A program made the translations under genes and the position numbers. A stretch of DNA of 64,000 bases from Coprothermobacter sp. (GTDB lineage: Bacteria; Caldisericota; Caldisericia; Cryosericales; Cryosericaceae), in contig PNOG01000018.1 of the NCBI GenBank assembly GCA_013824685.1, forward strand, positions 1-64,000. Direction: 5' to 3'. Position 1 is the first letter of the stretch. Each line of letters begins with the position of its first letter. The notes below the pieces were generated by a model. It searched no databases. It was not told where the DNA came from and was given only the letters and a program-made list of their open reading frames with translations. Of this stretch, positions 1 through 9,513 are shown in pieces.

Positions 1-1520
1 CCGTTGGAGGTGTACCCGGAGTTCAGCAGGATGGGGACCGTGGGGTCCAGGGCCCGGATGGCTTTCACGATCTCATCTATCGTCATGCCCGGCATGGTCA
101 TGTCCAGCAGGATGAGCCCGATGCCCACAGGGTGCTCCCGCAGGACGTTCAGGGCCGACGCCCCGTCCGGTGCTGTCAGGACCGTATACCCCTTCCTGCT
201 CAGGAGAGTCTGCGCGACCGCGCAGACGATTGGCTCGTCCTCGACTACCAGGACCGTTCCGCTGCATACGTTCACAGAGAGGGGACTGGGAGTGACGGAC
301 TGCATGGGTTCTTCCAGGCATCGAGGGAGGTAGATATCGAAGGTCGCTCCGACACCTTCCGTGGATACTACCGTGATCCACCCTCCGGCTTGCTTCACGG
401 CACCGTAGACAATGGAAAGCCCCAGCCCCGTGCCGGACCCCACCGGCTTGGTTGTATGGAAGGGCTCGAAGAGGTGCTCCAGGATTGCCGGCGGAATCCC
501 CGGACCGGTGTCCGTGACGCTGAGATGGACGAACTCCCCCGTGCGCACAAACGGATGGGTCTGGAGGTATTCTTCTCCCACAACCTCGTTCCTGGCACGG
601 ATGGTCAGTGTCCCCTTGCCATTCATAGCGTCGCGTGCGTTCACCGCAAGGTTGAGCAGGATCTGCGTCATCTGCGACTGGTCCAGCAGAACGTTCCACG
701 CTGTCTGCTCGTAGTCGCGGACGATCTCGATGGTGGCCGGCAGCGACTGCTTCAGCAGCGTCAGGGCCGCGTCCAGCGCGGCCGTGATATTCATGGGCAT
801 TGGCAGGGCCATGGCACTGCGGCTGAAGGTCAGCAGTCCTTTGGTGAGATCGGCTGCCTGACGGGCAGCGGTCTCGGCTGCATTCAGGTATTCCAGCAAC
901 GGATCCGCAGCAAGCAGACCAGCGCGCATCAGGGCGATGTTGCCCAGGATGCCAGTCAGCAGGTTGTTGAAGTCATGTGCCACCCCTCCTGCCAGCTGGC
1001 CGATGGCATCCATCTTCTGGGACTGGACCAGCTGCGCTTGGATCGCCTCCTTCTCAGCCTCCGCCTGCTTGCGCTCGGTGATTTCCACCCGCAGGTCCTC
1101 ATTGGCCTGCTGCAACTCCTCAGTCCGCTCCGCCACACGCTGTTCCAGTTCATCGTGCGCCTGTCTCAGCGCGCCTTCTGCCTGTATCCTGACAATGGAC
1201 AAGTAGGTGATGACCCCGGCAACGAGGGTGAAGAATAGCACCCGGATGACAGCGCCCTGGAGAACGACCGGATCCCGTGAGAAGATGAGCATCAAGAAAA
1301 AATAGCTACACGCCAGGATCACCGAGAATACAAACCCCCTCTTTACGTAATACACGCATGCGAGGATGATGGGCAAATAGAACAGGTTCTGGAAGATGGT
1401 AAGCCAGCCGGAGACGAGTGAAATGACGCTGATCACAAGGATGACAAGGGTCAGGAGGGCAATGAGGAGAAAGGGAAGCCTTCTGTTCTTTGGCGTAAGG
1501 ACCGGGGGCAGTATCGTCAT
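1..1520 (-). CDS. Membrane hybrid sensor histidine kinase with receiver domain (3' end cut by window edge)
   Basis: About 506 codons lie in the window; the C-terminus runs off the left edge inside a receiver domain. Residues ~15-110 hold four hydrophobic segments without a large extracytoplasmic loop, followed by a coiled coil (~113-160). The phospho-acceptor motif is HDFNN with His182. The ATPase domain shows NARDAM, DTGPGIP and GTGLGLS. A receiver follows with VVEDEP and the phospho-Asp in LLDMTMPG (Asp473). Family knowledge: autophosphorylation on His182 and transfer to the receiver. The ATG overlaps the stop of the upstream remnant as ATGA, so translation is probably coupled. The signal sensed is unknown; the membrane segment resembles MASE-type sensors only in layout. 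Confidence 0.9.
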   Translation of the reverse strand, partial: MTILPPVLTPKNRRLPFLLIALLTLVILVISVISLVSGWLTIFQNLFYLPIILACVYYVKRGFVFSVILACSYFFLMLIFSRDPVVLQGAVIRVLFFTLVAGVITYLSIVRIQAEGALRQAHDELEQRVAERTEELQQANEDLRVEITERKQAEAEKEAIQAQLVQSQKMDAIGQLAGGVAHDFNNLLTGILGNIALMRAGLLAADPLLEYLNAAETAARQAADLTKGLLTFSRSAMALPMPMNITAALDAALTLLKQSLPATIEIVRDYEQTAWNVLLDQSQMTQILLNLAVNARDAMNGKGTLTIRARNEVVGEEYLQTHPFVRTGEFVHLSVTDTGPGIPPAILEHLFEPFHTTKPVGSGTGLGLSIVYGAVKQAGGWITVVSTEGVGATFDIYLPRCLEEPMQSVTPSPLSVNVCSGTVLVVEDEPIVCAVAQTLLSRKGYTVLTAPDGASALNVLREHPVGIGLILLDMTMPGMTIDEIVKAIRALDPTVPILLNSGYTSN

Positions 1521-1750
1521 GGTTTGCTCCCACATACGTCATCTCTGTCAGGGTTTATCCGACACGCTCCTGTCGGCACCGTGATCTCGAGCTGTGTCCC
1601 CTTGCCCGACTCGCCGTTCTCTGTGTTGGTGATGTCGTCGGGAAAGGTGTTGAGAATGGATCGATACCGCTCCTCGCTCTCCCGCAACGTCTCTTCCGCC
1701 TGCTTCTGCACTATGGAATCCTCGCCTGAACGGAGTTCCCTGTCAGTCAT
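1517..1750 (-). pseudogene. Internally deleted histidine kinase remnant (PAS start joined to ATPase end)
   Basis: This 77-codon frame starts at an ATG behind a G-rich ribosome site. Residues ~20-40 read like the start of a PAS domain (SEERYRSILNTFPDDIT). Only a few residues later it reads ENGESGKGTQLEITVP, which matches the closing strand of a HATPase_c domain. The rest of PAS, the dimerisation helix and most of the ATPase domain are missing. It is best read as a large in-frame deletion of a second histidine kinase. The frame stays open and overlaps the next kinase as ATGA, so it may still be translated as a leader. No full domain survives. Confidence 0.65.
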
Positions 1751-2196
1751 GGTCCCCCCTCTTGCCTGTTTCCATGCTACGTCTGACCATACCAGCGGCA
1801 TGCCACACTGCCGGCGACTGTCTTCTGTGTGTTGTTTCCGTTTGCAGCTCCTGAACCCTCCTTGACTTCGTCGAATCGCAGTTTTCTTGCCCCACGCACG
1901 AAAAGTGGGCAATGCGCACGATCCTGCTCTCAGGATAGTCGTGGCGCAAAACGGGTCAAGTGATCCGCCAGGGGTTGTGCGTCTTCAGACCAGAACGTGG
2001 CACTGGACTTCCGTCTGCTCTCGTTCACGATGATCAGGTCAGGGGGCATCTGGGGGCACTGTGACCTGTCCATGTTGATTCATCAGCACGTTCCTGTTGA
2101 CAGGAAGGCCGTCAGGAAGTAACCTTATAGAAGTTGTCGAGGGCCGGTCCTGGGCGGTTGCCCTGAGAGCGGCCATTGTCATATGTGGAGGTTGAC
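1751..2196. other. Intergenic region between kinase remnant and aspS
   Basis: About 446 bases lie between divergent genes with no convincing gene. There is a short inverted repeat (GCCCCAC...GTGGG) near 1889-1906 and a candidate aspS promoter near 2097-2125. Nothing resembling a T-box or another riboswitch was recognised. Confidence 0.5.
2097..2125 (+). promoter_or_regulatory. Candidate promoter for aspS
   Basis: A consensus -35 (TTGACA, 2097-2102) is followed after 17 bases by a weak -10 (TAACCT). A better hexamer (TATAGA) lies 6 bases further on but at poor spacing. The position, about 70 bases upstream of the aspS start, is reasonable. Confidence 0.4.
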
Positions 2197-3501
2197 ATGG
2201 AACGTGTGCTAAGCAACGAACTGTCCTCTCACGCAGGTGAACGCATCATGATGGCGGGCTGGATGCACCGCATTCGCAGGCTGGGAAGCGGTATGGTATT
2301 TGTCCACCTGCGCGATCGCTCTGGCATCTGTCAGATCGTCGTTGAGGCTCCCGAGGCAGTGGCTTCCATCGACGGATTGCTTGTCGAGAGCGTCATCCAG
2401 GTCGAGGGCACGGTGGTTGCAGAGCCACAGGCCGCCGGTGGATACGAAGTGCACGACCCTTCCTTCACCGTGCTGTCTCCTGTCACCGAAGCGTTGCCGT
2501 TTCCGATCAACAAGCCGGTCATCAATGCGCATCTGGATACGTTCCTCGACAATGCCATGGTCGGTCTCAGGGCGCCTTCCAAACAGGCCATCTTCAAACT
2601 GAGCGCCGCAGTCGCCCACGGATTCCGGGAGGTCCTCGACGGTAAGGGTTTCACCGAAGTGGCGACACCCAAGATCATCGGCTCAGCTTCTGAGTCAGGC
2701 GCCAACGTTTTCGCGATCGAGTACTTCGGGAAGCAGGCCTATCTGGCACAGAGCCCCCAGTTCTACAAGCAGATGATGGTCGGTGTCTTCGAACGCGTGT
2801 ACGAGGTGGCCCCTGTCTTCAGGGCCGAGCCCCATCAGACCATCCGTCACCTCAACGAGTACGTCAGCATGGACGCCGAGATGGGGTTCATTAAGGACCA
2901 TACGACGGTCATGGCCCTTCTCACCGAAGTCATCAGGGGGATCCTCTCCTATCTCACGACGCACTGCACCGGGGAGCTGGAGCTTCTCAAGGTCGCAATG
3001 CCGCTGGCGCCCGAGACCTTTCCGCACGTCTACTTCCCGGACGCACAGCAGTGGATCTTCGAACATCAGGGCGAGGATTGCCGCGGAGAGCCGGATCTTG
3101 CCCCTCAGCACGAGAAGTGGCTGGGCGAGTGGGCAAAGGAGACGTTCCAGTCCGATTTCCTGTTCGTTACCGGGTACCCGATGGTGAAGCGCCCCTTCTA
3201 CACGGCGCCGAACCGGGACGACCCCAAGTACTCCAACTCATTCGACCTTCTGTTCCGGGGGACCGAGCTCGTCACGGGTGGGCAGCGTCTCAACAAGTTT
3301 GACGACTATGCCAGGGCTCTGGAATCTCGTGGCATGACCCAGGATGCTGTGGCCGCCTACCTGCAGACATTCCGCTTCGGCATGCCGCCGCACGGTGGAT
3401 TTGCCATCGGGCTGGAGCGGTTTATCATGCAGCTGACAGGTCTGACGAACCTGCGCGAGGCCGCCCTGTTCCCACGCGACATGGAGAGGCTGCAGCCCTG
3501 A
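2197..3501 (+). CDS. aspS: Aspartyl-tRNA synthetase, archaeal (type 2) form
   Basis: Charges tRNA with aspartate in the cytoplasm. The 434-residue length matches the short archaeal-type enzyme, not the ~590-residue bacterial AspS with its GAD insertion. An N-terminal OB fold (residues ~1-110) is followed by a class II core. Motif 2 reads FRAEPHQT with RHLNEY after it, and motif 3 ends GLERF. The C-terminus LREAALFPRDMERLQP is the AspS ending (FPRD), not the AsnS ending (FPRTP). The ATG at 2197 is chosen over an in-frame TTG at 2176 because GGAGG sits just upstream. By family knowledge such enzymes are often non-discriminating and then need GatCAB to finish Asn-tRNA; that is not testable here. 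Confidence 0.88.
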   Translation: MERVLSNELSSHAGERIMMAGWMHRIRRLGSGMVFVHLRDRSGICQIVVEAPEAVASIDGLLVESVIQVEGTVVAEPQAAGGYEVHDPSFTVLSPVTEALPFPINKPVINAHLDTFLDNAMVGLRAPSKQAIFKLSAAVAHGFREVLDGKGFTEVATPKIIGSASESGANVFAIEYFGKQAYLAQSPQFYKQMMVGVFERVYEVAPVFRAEPHQTIRHLNEYVSMDAEMGFIKDHTTVMALLTEVIRGILSYLTTHCTGELELLKVAMPLAPETFPHVYFPDAQQWIFEHQGEDCRGEPDLAPQHEKWLGEWAKETFQSDFLFVTGYPMVKRPFYTAPNRDDPKYSNSFDLLFRGTELVTGGQRLNKFDDYARALESRGMTQDAVAAYLQTFRFGMPPHGGFAIGLERFIMQLTGLTNLREAALFPRDMERLQP

Positions 3502-3562
3502 TCCTTGAAATGTGAACACCGTTGGGGTCAGGCACCTTAGGCATTCACAATTGGAGTGACCG

Positions 3563-6037
3563 ATGAGAGAATACGATTTTCATAGCATCGAACCGAAGTG
3601 GCAAGACCTCTGGGAGGCCGAGAAGGCCTATCGGACGGAAGAGAACTCGGTCAAGCCAAAGCTCTTCTGTCTGGATTACTTCCCGTATCCATCAGGAGAC
3701 GGCCTGCATGTCGGCCATTGCCGCAACTATATCCCCACCGACGTCATCAGTCGCTTCTACCGCATGAAGGGCTTCAATGTCCTGCACCCCATGGGCTGGG
3801 ACGCATTCGGGCTCCCCGCTGAGAACGAGGCTATCAGGCTGAAGAAAAATCCGCGCGAGATCACCATTAAGAACACGACCAACTTCAAGAGGCAGCTCAA
3901 ACTCATCGGGACCTCGTACGACTGGGAGCGAGAGATCAACTCATCCGATCCCGAATACTATCGGTGGACTCAGTGGTTCTTCCTGCTTCTGTACAAGCGG
4001 GGCCTTGCCTATGAGAAGGAGTCGGAGCAGTGGTGGTGCTCGAGCTGCAAGACTGTCCTGGCTAATGAGCAGGCAAAGGATGGCAAGTGCTGGCGCTGCG
4101 GGACCCCCGTGGAGAAGAAGAAGCTGAAACAGTGGTTCTTCAGGATAACCGACTACGCCGATCGTCTGGCCGACGACCTTGATACCGTGGACTGGCCCGA
4201 GCGCATTAAGATCATGCAGCGCAACTGGATCGGCAAGTCCGTTGGTGCCGAGGTCGTCTTCGACATCGTGTCGGCCGGCGATGGTTCGAAGCATCCGGTA
4301 ACGGTCTTCACGACTCGTCTGGACACCATCATGGGCGCTACGTTCCTCGTGCTGGCCCCTGAACATCCTCTGATCCATGAGATCGTTGCGAGCGGACAGC
4401 ATGCCGAGGTCGATGCATATATCGCTGCCAGCAAGACCAAGACGGAGATCGACCGCATGTCGACAGACAGGGAGAAAACGGGTGTCTTCACGGGAGCCTA
4501 CACGGTCAACCCGTTCTCGGGCGAGAAGGTCCCGGTCTGGATTGCCGACTATGTGCTCATGGGCTATGGCACGGGCGCCATCATGGCTGTACCTGCTCAT
4601 GACAGCCGTGACTTTGCGTTTGCCACCAGATGTGGTATCCAGATCCGTCAGGTCATCGGATGGCCGGGCATCGCATATGAGGCAACGTCGTGGAATGATG
4701 CATACTCCGAGCACGGAACGCTGGTTCGTTCTGGGCGCTTCGACGGTCTGACAACGGAGGCTGCTTTCGCGGCAATGGTCGAAGAGGGTGAAGCAAAGGG
4801 GTTTGCAACGGCGCAGACCAACTACCACATGCGTGACTGGCTTATCAGCCGCCAACGCTACTGGGGAGCTCCGATCCCGATGGTACACTGTCCAACATGC
4901 GGGGCGGTCCCGGTTCCCGAGAGTCAGCTGCCAGTCGTGTTACCGGATGTCCAGGGATATGAACCAAGCGGCACGGGCGAGTCGCCTCTGGCCGGCGTCA
5001 AGGAATGGGTCGAAACGACGTGCCCTGTGTGCGGGGGACCAGCCAGGCGCGAGACGGATACCATGGACGGCTTCGCCTGTTCCTCTTGGTATGAGCTGCG
5101 GTACACCAGCCCTCACAACGACAAGGCGCCCTTCGACAGGGCGACCATCGACTACTGGCTTCCTGTCGACCTGTACGTGGGTGGCGCGGAGCATGCGGTC
5201 ATGCATCTGCTGTATGCCCGGTTCTGGACCAAGGTCATGTACGACGAAGGTCTCGTGGGCTTCACAGAGCCCTTCGCTCGCCTCATGAACCAGGGAATGC
5301 TGCTTTCCTACGACGGGCAGAAGATGAGCAAGAGCAAGCATAACGTCATTACTCCCGACGAGGTTGTCGAGCAGTATGGTGCCGACACCTTGCGCTTGTA
5401 TGAACTGTTCATGGCGCCGTTTGAGCAGGAGGTCGCCTGGTCCAAGGAAGGTATCTCAGGCGCGCACCGCTTCATGAAGCGTCTGTGGGAGCTCGCACAG
5501 CGGAGCATCGACGTACCACGGGGGAACCTGGCGGACGTTGCGGTTCCGAAGCTCGATCTGCAGATCAACAAGTTGATCAGAAAGATCACCGAGGACATCG
5601 AGAAGTTCAAGTTCAACACCGCGGTGGCCGCGTTCATGGAGTACTTCAACTTCCTGTCCGAGACCGTGAGGAACGACGAGACGGTTCTGGCGACGGCTGA
5701 GTGGCAGACCGCGATGCGGCAGCTGCTTGTCGTCCTGGCCCCTTTCGCTCCCCACACGACAGAGGAACTATGGCAGGAGTACGGGTGCGAAGGGAGCATT
5801 CACAAACAGCCCTGGCCTGCCTGGGACGAGAGCAAGCTTGTCGAGAGCGAAGTTGAGGTTGCCGTGCAGGTTAATGGCAAGGTGAGGGGCTCGATGCTCG
5901 TCCCTTCGGACTCGACCGACGAGGAACTGGGAAGCCTGGCCCTCGCTCAGGATTACGTTGTCAAGTACACGGCCGGACACATTGTCAAGCGTGTCGTTGC
6001 AATCAAGGGAAAAGTCGTTAATATTGTAGTTCAGTGA
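3563..6037 (+). CDS. leuS: Leucyl-tRNA synthetase
   Basis: Class I synthetase of 824 residues, the usual bacterial length, charging tRNA-Leu. The HIGH-equivalent is in YPSGDGLHVGH (residues ~47-57) and the KMSKS loop is intact (DGQKMSKSKHN). A zinc-type module CSSC...CWRC is present near residue 160-180. The CP1 editing domain is present (TRLDTIMGATF, and GYGTGAIMAVPAHD with its conserved Asp). The anticodon-binding and C-terminal domains complete the protein (VAVQVNGKVRG). A GGAG site precedes the ATG. It lies 61 bases after aspS and 22 bases before rpmF. Confidence 0.97.
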   Translation: MREYDFHSIEPKWQDLWEAEKAYRTEENSVKPKLFCLDYFPYPSGDGLHVGHCRNYIPTDVISRFYRMKGFNVLHPMGWDAFGLPAENEAIRLKKNPREITIKNTTNFKRQLKLIGTSYDWEREINSSDPEYYRWTQWFFLLLYKRGLAYEKESEQWWCSSCKTVLANEQAKDGKCWRCGTPVEKKKLKQWFFRITDYADRLADDLDTVDWPERIKIMQRNWIGKSVGAEVVFDIVSAGDGSKHPVTVFTTRLDTIMGATFLVLAPEHPLIHEIVASGQHAEVDAYIAASKTKTEIDRMSTDREKTGVFTGAYTVNPFSGEKVPVWIADYVLMGYGTGAIMAVPAHDSRDFAFATRCGIQIRQVIGWPGIAYEATSWNDAYSEHGTLVRSGRFDGLTTEAAFAAMVEEGEAKGFATAQTNYHMRDWLISRQRYWGAPIPMVHCPTCGAVPVPESQLPVVLPDVQGYEPSGTGESPLAGVKEWVETTCPVCGGPARRETDTMDGFACSSWYELRYTSPHNDKAPFDRATIDYWLPVDLYVGGAEHAVMHLLYARFWTKVMYDEGLVGFTEPFARLMNQGMLLSYDGQKMSKSKHNVITPDEVVEQYGADTLRLYELFMAPFEQEVAWSKEGISGAHRFMKRLWELAQRSIDVPRGNLADVAVPKLDLQINKLIRKITEDIEKFKFNTAVAAFMEYFNFLSETVRNDETVLATAEWQTAMRQLLVVLAPFAPHTTEELWQEYGCEGSIHKQPWPAWDESKLVESEVEVAVQVNGKVRGSMLVPSDSTDEELGSLALAQDYVVKYTAGHIVKRVVAIKGKVVNIVVQ

Positions 6038-6059
6038 CTCTCGATCAGGAGGAAGTTGA

Positions 6060-6272
6060 ATGGCAAATCCAAAGAAGAAAATTACCCACAGCAGGAAGGG
6101 CAATAGATACAGCAAAGTCAAGATGCGCTTCAGGAACAACCATAGCCCCCTTGTCCACTGCGGCCACTGCAACAAGCTTATCCGTACACACCATATCTGC
6201 CGGTATTGCGGCTATTACGATGGCAAGCTCGTGGTCAAGCAGGAAGAGAAGAAGGAAAAGCCTGCCGCCTAG
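6060..6272 (+). CDS. rpmF: Ribosomal protein bL32
   Basis: A 70-residue large-subunit ribosomal protein. It begins MANPKKKITHSRKGNR, the L32 signature, and carries a zinc ribbon with two CxxC pairs (HCGHC and ICRYC). The C-terminus is lysine-rich. An AGGAGG site lies before the ATG. Only 3 bases separate it from plsX, reproducing the widespread rpmF-plsX pair. Confidence 0.95.
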   Translation: MANPKKKITHSRKGNRYSKVKMRFRNNHSPLVHCGHCNKLIRTHHICRYCGYYDGKLVVKQEEKKEKPAA

Positions 6273-6275
6273 CGT

Positions 6276-7265
6276 ATGAAGGTTGCAGTCGATGCCATGG
6301 GGGGCGATTATGCCCCCCATGAGATTATCAAGGGTGCCGTAGAAGCTGCCCGTGCGTTTGGTGTCACGGTTGTCTTCGTGGGCGACGAGGTCGCTATCAA
6401 TAGTGAGCTGTCCCAGTATCGTCAGGGTCAGCTCTTTTCGTACGAAGTGGTCCCGACGACCCAGGTCATCACGTTTCACGACCACCCATCCGAAGTACTG
6501 AGGACGCGCAAGGACTCGTCGCTGTATCGGGCCATCCAGCTCGTTGCCGAGAAGAAGTGCGATGCGATCGTCTCCGCCGGCAGTACCGGGGCACAGATGG
6601 CAATCTCCCTCTTTGTCCTCGGCCGCATTCGCGGCGTCCTTCGCCCGGGGCTGACTACTGCTGTACCGTCCGCGACGGGCGAGCCGTTCTACTTCATCGA
6701 TGTTGGAGCAGTGGCTGACTGTGTTCCAGAGAACATCCTGCAGTTTGCGCGCATGGGCCAGGTTTACTGTCGCCTCGCTACGGGCAAGGAGACGCCGACG
6801 GTTGGCCTCCTCAACATCGGCGAGGAAGCCGAGAAGGGGTCCCGCCAGATGATCGAGGCGCACAAGCTTCTGGCCGCAAAGACTCCTGGGTTCATTGGCA
6901 ACGTCGAACCGAAAGAAGCTTTTCGACATGCCGCGGATGTCGTGGTCAGCGATGGATTCACCGGCAACATCTTCATCAAGACCATGGAGAGTACGGCAGA
7001 AACGCTGTTTGGCATGATGAAGTCGGCGCTCGGCAGCTCTATCAAGGGCAAGCTCGGTGGCGCGCTGGCTCACAGCAATCTGCGACTCGTCAAGGAGAAA
7101 CTCGACTACAGCCAGTACGGCGGGGTACCGCTGCTGGGAGTCAAGGGCATCAGCATCGTCTGTCATGGGAGGTCCGACGCCACGGCCATCTATCACGCCA
7201 TCCGTGTCGCCAGGAATGTCAGCGACGAAGGCCTTGTGACGAAGCTGGAGGCACTCTGGAAATGA
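6276..7265 (+). CDS. plsX: Phosphate acyltransferase PlsX
   Basis: Makes acyl-phosphate from acyl-ACP, the entry to phosphatidic acid synthesis with PlsY. The protein has 329 residues, normal for the family. It opens with MKVAVDAMGGDYAP, the PlsX hallmark, and contains the later motif VSDGFTGNIFIKTMES. The stop overlaps the rnc start as ATGA. In many bacteria fabH, fabD, fabG and acpP sit between plsX and rnc; none is here. Confidence 0.96.
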   Translation: MKVAVDAMGGDYAPHEIIKGAVEAARAFGVTVVFVGDEVAINSELSQYRQGQLFSYEVVPTTQVITFHDHPSEVLRTRKDSSLYRAIQLVAEKKCDAIVSAGSTGAQMAISLFVLGRIRGVLRPGLTTAVPSATGEPFYFIDVGAVADCVPENILQFARMGQVYCRLATGKETPTVGLLNIGEEAEKGSRQMIEAHKLLAAKTPGFIGNVEPKEAFRHAADVVVSDGFTGNIFIKTMESTAETLFGMMKSALGSSIKGKLGGALAHSNLRLVKEKLDYSQYGGVPLLGVKGISIVCHGRSDATAIYHAIRVARNVSDEGLVTKLEALWK

Positions 7266-8056
7266 CAGACAGCATACGCCCGACTCGCAGGACCGCCATT
7301 CATCGGATCGTCGTTCCGAAGGACGATTTCACCGGTGCCCTCGTGATGGAGCGGACCGAGGAATTCAACAAGACACTCCCCGTATCGTTCAAGAATCTCC
7401 GCTATCTGGTCGTCGCTCTCACGCATAGCTCATTCGCCAGCGAGCACCACAGCTACACGTCGAACGAGAAGCTTGAATTCGTGGGCGACGGTGTCGTGAA
7501 CTTCATCGTTGCCAAGTTGTTGTTCCTCGAGTTTCCGGACGCCCAAGAGGGCGATCTCTCTAAGATGCGCGCCGCACTGGTCAAAGAGCAGGGCATCTAT
7601 GAGCGCGCGCTGGAACTGGGGCTCGACAGGTATCTGTTGCTGGGCAAGGGCGAAGACAAGCTGCGCGACGAGCGCAAGCCGGCGATTCTCGCGGACGGCT
7701 TTGAGGCTCTGGTCGCTGCCATATACTTTGACAGCGGCATGCACGCGGCCGAGAAGTTTGTCAGCATCGTGTTTCACAAGGCAATCGCCGAGCTGCGCAA
7801 CGGAGCGGTCCTGGATCACAAGACAGCCCTGCAGGAAGAGACGCAGCGGAGCGTCCGCCTGCTGCCGTCGTATGATACGGAGGTCGCGCGGGGCGAAGAC
7901 GGATCGGACGTGTTCACGTCACTGGTGTATATCGGCAACGTCCTGTACGGCGAAGGCCGCGGGTCATCCAAGAAGAAGGCCGAAGAGGACGCCGCTCGTG
8001 CGGCCCTTGATGCTTTTGTCTCGGAGCACCCTCATCGAGGGGAGTCTGGTCAGTGA
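7262..8056 (+). CDS. rnc: Ribonuclease III
   Basis: Double-strand-specific endoribonuclease for rRNA and mRNA processing. The signature helix reads NEKLEFVGDGVVNFIVA (canonical NERLEFLGD), keeping the first Glu and Asp of the metal site. The second pair is in DGFEALVAAIYFD. A double-stranded RNA-binding domain occupies residues ~185-255 (HKTALQEETQR to KKKAEEDAARAAL). The protein has 264 residues, with an N-terminal extension of ~30 residues; an internal ATG (MERTEEF, near 7346) is an alternative start. ATGA overlap with plsX and GTGA overlap with ftsY indicate coupled translation. Confidence 0.95.
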   Translation: MTDSIRPTRRTAIHRIVVPKDDFTGALVMERTEEFNKTLPVSFKNLRYLVVALTHSSFASEHHSYTSNEKLEFVGDGVVNFIVAKLLFLEFPDAQEGDLSKMRAALVKEQGIYERALELGLDRYLLLGKGEDKLRDERKPAILADGFEALVAAIYFDSGMHAAEKFVSIVFHKAIAELRNGAVLDHKTALQEETQRSVRLLPSYDTEVARGEDGSDVFTSLVYIGNVLYGEGRGSSKKKAEEDAARAALDAFVSEHPHRGESGQ

Positions 8057-9024
8057 GCTTCCTTTCGCGCGTCAAGCAGCTCTTTGGTGGGGACAAGCCG
8101 GTGCAGGAGGAATATCCAGTCGAGGTGCTTGACAGCGGAGCCGAGCCACAGGAGTCGATGTCGTCCGCTGCACCACAGACCGTGCGCCAACAGGCCGGAA
8201 GCGCTCGCCACGAGGCAGCAGATTTCGATGCTCTGGAGGAGCTTCTGATCGACGCCGGCATCGACGTCGACACGACAATGGCGATCCTGCAGGAAGTACG
8301 AAAGGGCGGACTGCTGGGCCGTCCCACCGCAGAACAGGTCATCGAGCGTATCCGTGGCAAGCTGAGTTCCGTGTTTGATCTGGACAGTACGCTGCACACG
8401 ACGGGCTCACCTGCCGTCATCCTCGTTACGGGGGTCAACGGCGTGGGCAAGACTTCTTCGATCGCCAAGCTGGCAAACATGCTCAAGCAGGAGAACCGCT
8501 CGGTCCTGCTGATTGCGGCCGATACCTTTCGCGCCGGGGCGGTCGACCAGCTTGCTATCCTTGCTGATCGCGTCGGCGTCCCAGTGATGCGTTCGGTAGA
8601 GGGACAGGACCCGTCCAGTGTCGTGTTCAACGGACTTCAGAAAGCTGTAGCGGGCGGCGTGGACGTCGTGGTGATCGACACGGCAGGTCGGCTTGAGAAC
8701 AAGAAGAACCTTACGTTCGAGCTGCAGAAGGTTGTGCGCGTCATTGAAACGAAGTTGGGTCTGCCATTGTCAGAGACACTGCTGGTCATCGACGCGACGA
8801 CCGGCGAGAATGCTCTCATGCAAGCCCGCGCCTTCCGTCAGGCGATCCCGATCTCGGGCATCATCCTGACCAAGATCGACTCCGGCGCGAAAGGCGGCAG
8901 TATCGTGAGCATTGCGCGTGAATTGCGTATTCCAATCAAGCTGGTCTGCAATGGTGAAACACTTATGAGCATAAAACCATTTGACAAAGACGATATAGTG
9001 AACATGATATTGCTGTCAGAGTAA
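8053..9024 (+). CDS. ftsY: Signal recognition particle receptor FtsY
   Basis: GTPase receptor that docks SRP-ribosome complexes at the membrane. The protein has 323 residues with a short acidic N-terminal A region, then N and G domains. G-domain motifs are GVNGVGKTSSIAKLA, DTFRAGAVDQL, DTAGR and TKIDSGAKGG; the last usually reads TKLDG, so Gly is replaced by Ser. The GTG start overlaps the rnc stop. It is the FtsY rather than Ffh because it has no methionine-rich M domain and carries the DTFRAGA motif. Confidence 0.96.
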   Translation: MSFLSRVKQLFGGDKPVQEEYPVEVLDSGAEPQESMSSAAPQTVRQQAGSARHEAADFDALEELLIDAGIDVDTTMAILQEVRKGGLLGRPTAEQVIERIRGKLSSVFDLDSTLHTTGSPAVILVTGVNGVGKTSSIAKLANMLKQENRSVLLIAADTFRAGAVDQLAILADRVGVPVMRSVEGQDPSSVVFNGLQKAVAGGVDVVVIDTAGRLENKKNLTFELQKVVRVIETKLGLPLSETLLVIDATTGENALMQARAFRQAIPISGIILTKIDSGAKGGSIVSIARELRIPIKLVCNGETLMSIKPFDKDDIVNMILLSE

Positions 9025-9081
9025 GCATCAATAGCAGTGAGAACGTACCTATTCCGCTACATGCAGATAAGGAGCTGAACT

Positions 9082-9504
9082 ATGCAGAGCAAGCCGAAGG
9101 AAAAGGTGTCCATCACTCCTGGTCACGAGAAGAAGATCAAGCGCAAGGAAGAGATCGGCGAGTTGCTTGAGTTCTACTCGGGGCTGCTCACCAAGAAGGA
9201 GCTCGGCGTTCTGGAGCTGTACATCCAGCCGAGCTGCTCCGGCGCCGAGGTCGCCCGCAAATTGCGGATCTCACGGCAGGCCGTCCATGACCACATCCGT
9301 CGCTCACTTGGACGCATGAGGCGCTGCGAGAGCAAGTTGGAGCTTATCTCAAACTACAAGAAGAACGTTGTGATGTTCCGGAAGATCATGGCCAAACTCG
9401 ATCAGTGCTGCGCACAGTCACACAACACAGAAGGTGAACAGACCCTTGGGGAGTTGAAGACCCTGTTCGAGAAGCTGATCAACCGTAACAGCCACGAGCT
9501 GTAG
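9082..9504 (+). CDS. ylxM: YlxM/p13-like SRP-associated helix-turn-helix protein
   Basis: A 140-residue protein with a sigma-70 region 4-like helix-turn-helix (AEVARKLRISRQAVHDHIRR, residues ~52-71), a basic N-terminus and a C-terminal helical tail. It lies 9 bases before ffh, the usual position of YlxM, which in Firmicutes associates with SRP RNA/Ffh. The identification rests on the HTH plus context. AAGGAG precedes the ATG. Confidence 0.82.
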   Translation: MQSKPKEKVSITPGHEKKIKRKEEIGELLEFYSGLLTKKELGVLELYIQPSCSGAEVARKLRISRQAVHDHIRRSLGRMRRCESKLELISNYKKNVVMFRKIMAKLDQCCAQSHNTEGEQTLGELKTLFEKLINRNSHEL

Positions 9505-9513
9505 GTATCCCGA

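Noticed and set aside
132-1238. 368-codon open frame on the plus strand
   Set aside because: It is antisense to the histidine kinase, whose motifs (HDFNN, GTGLGLS, receiver) are unmistakable on the minus strand.
6045-7196. 383-codon minus-strand frame
   Set aside because: Antisense to rpmF and plsX, both certain genes.
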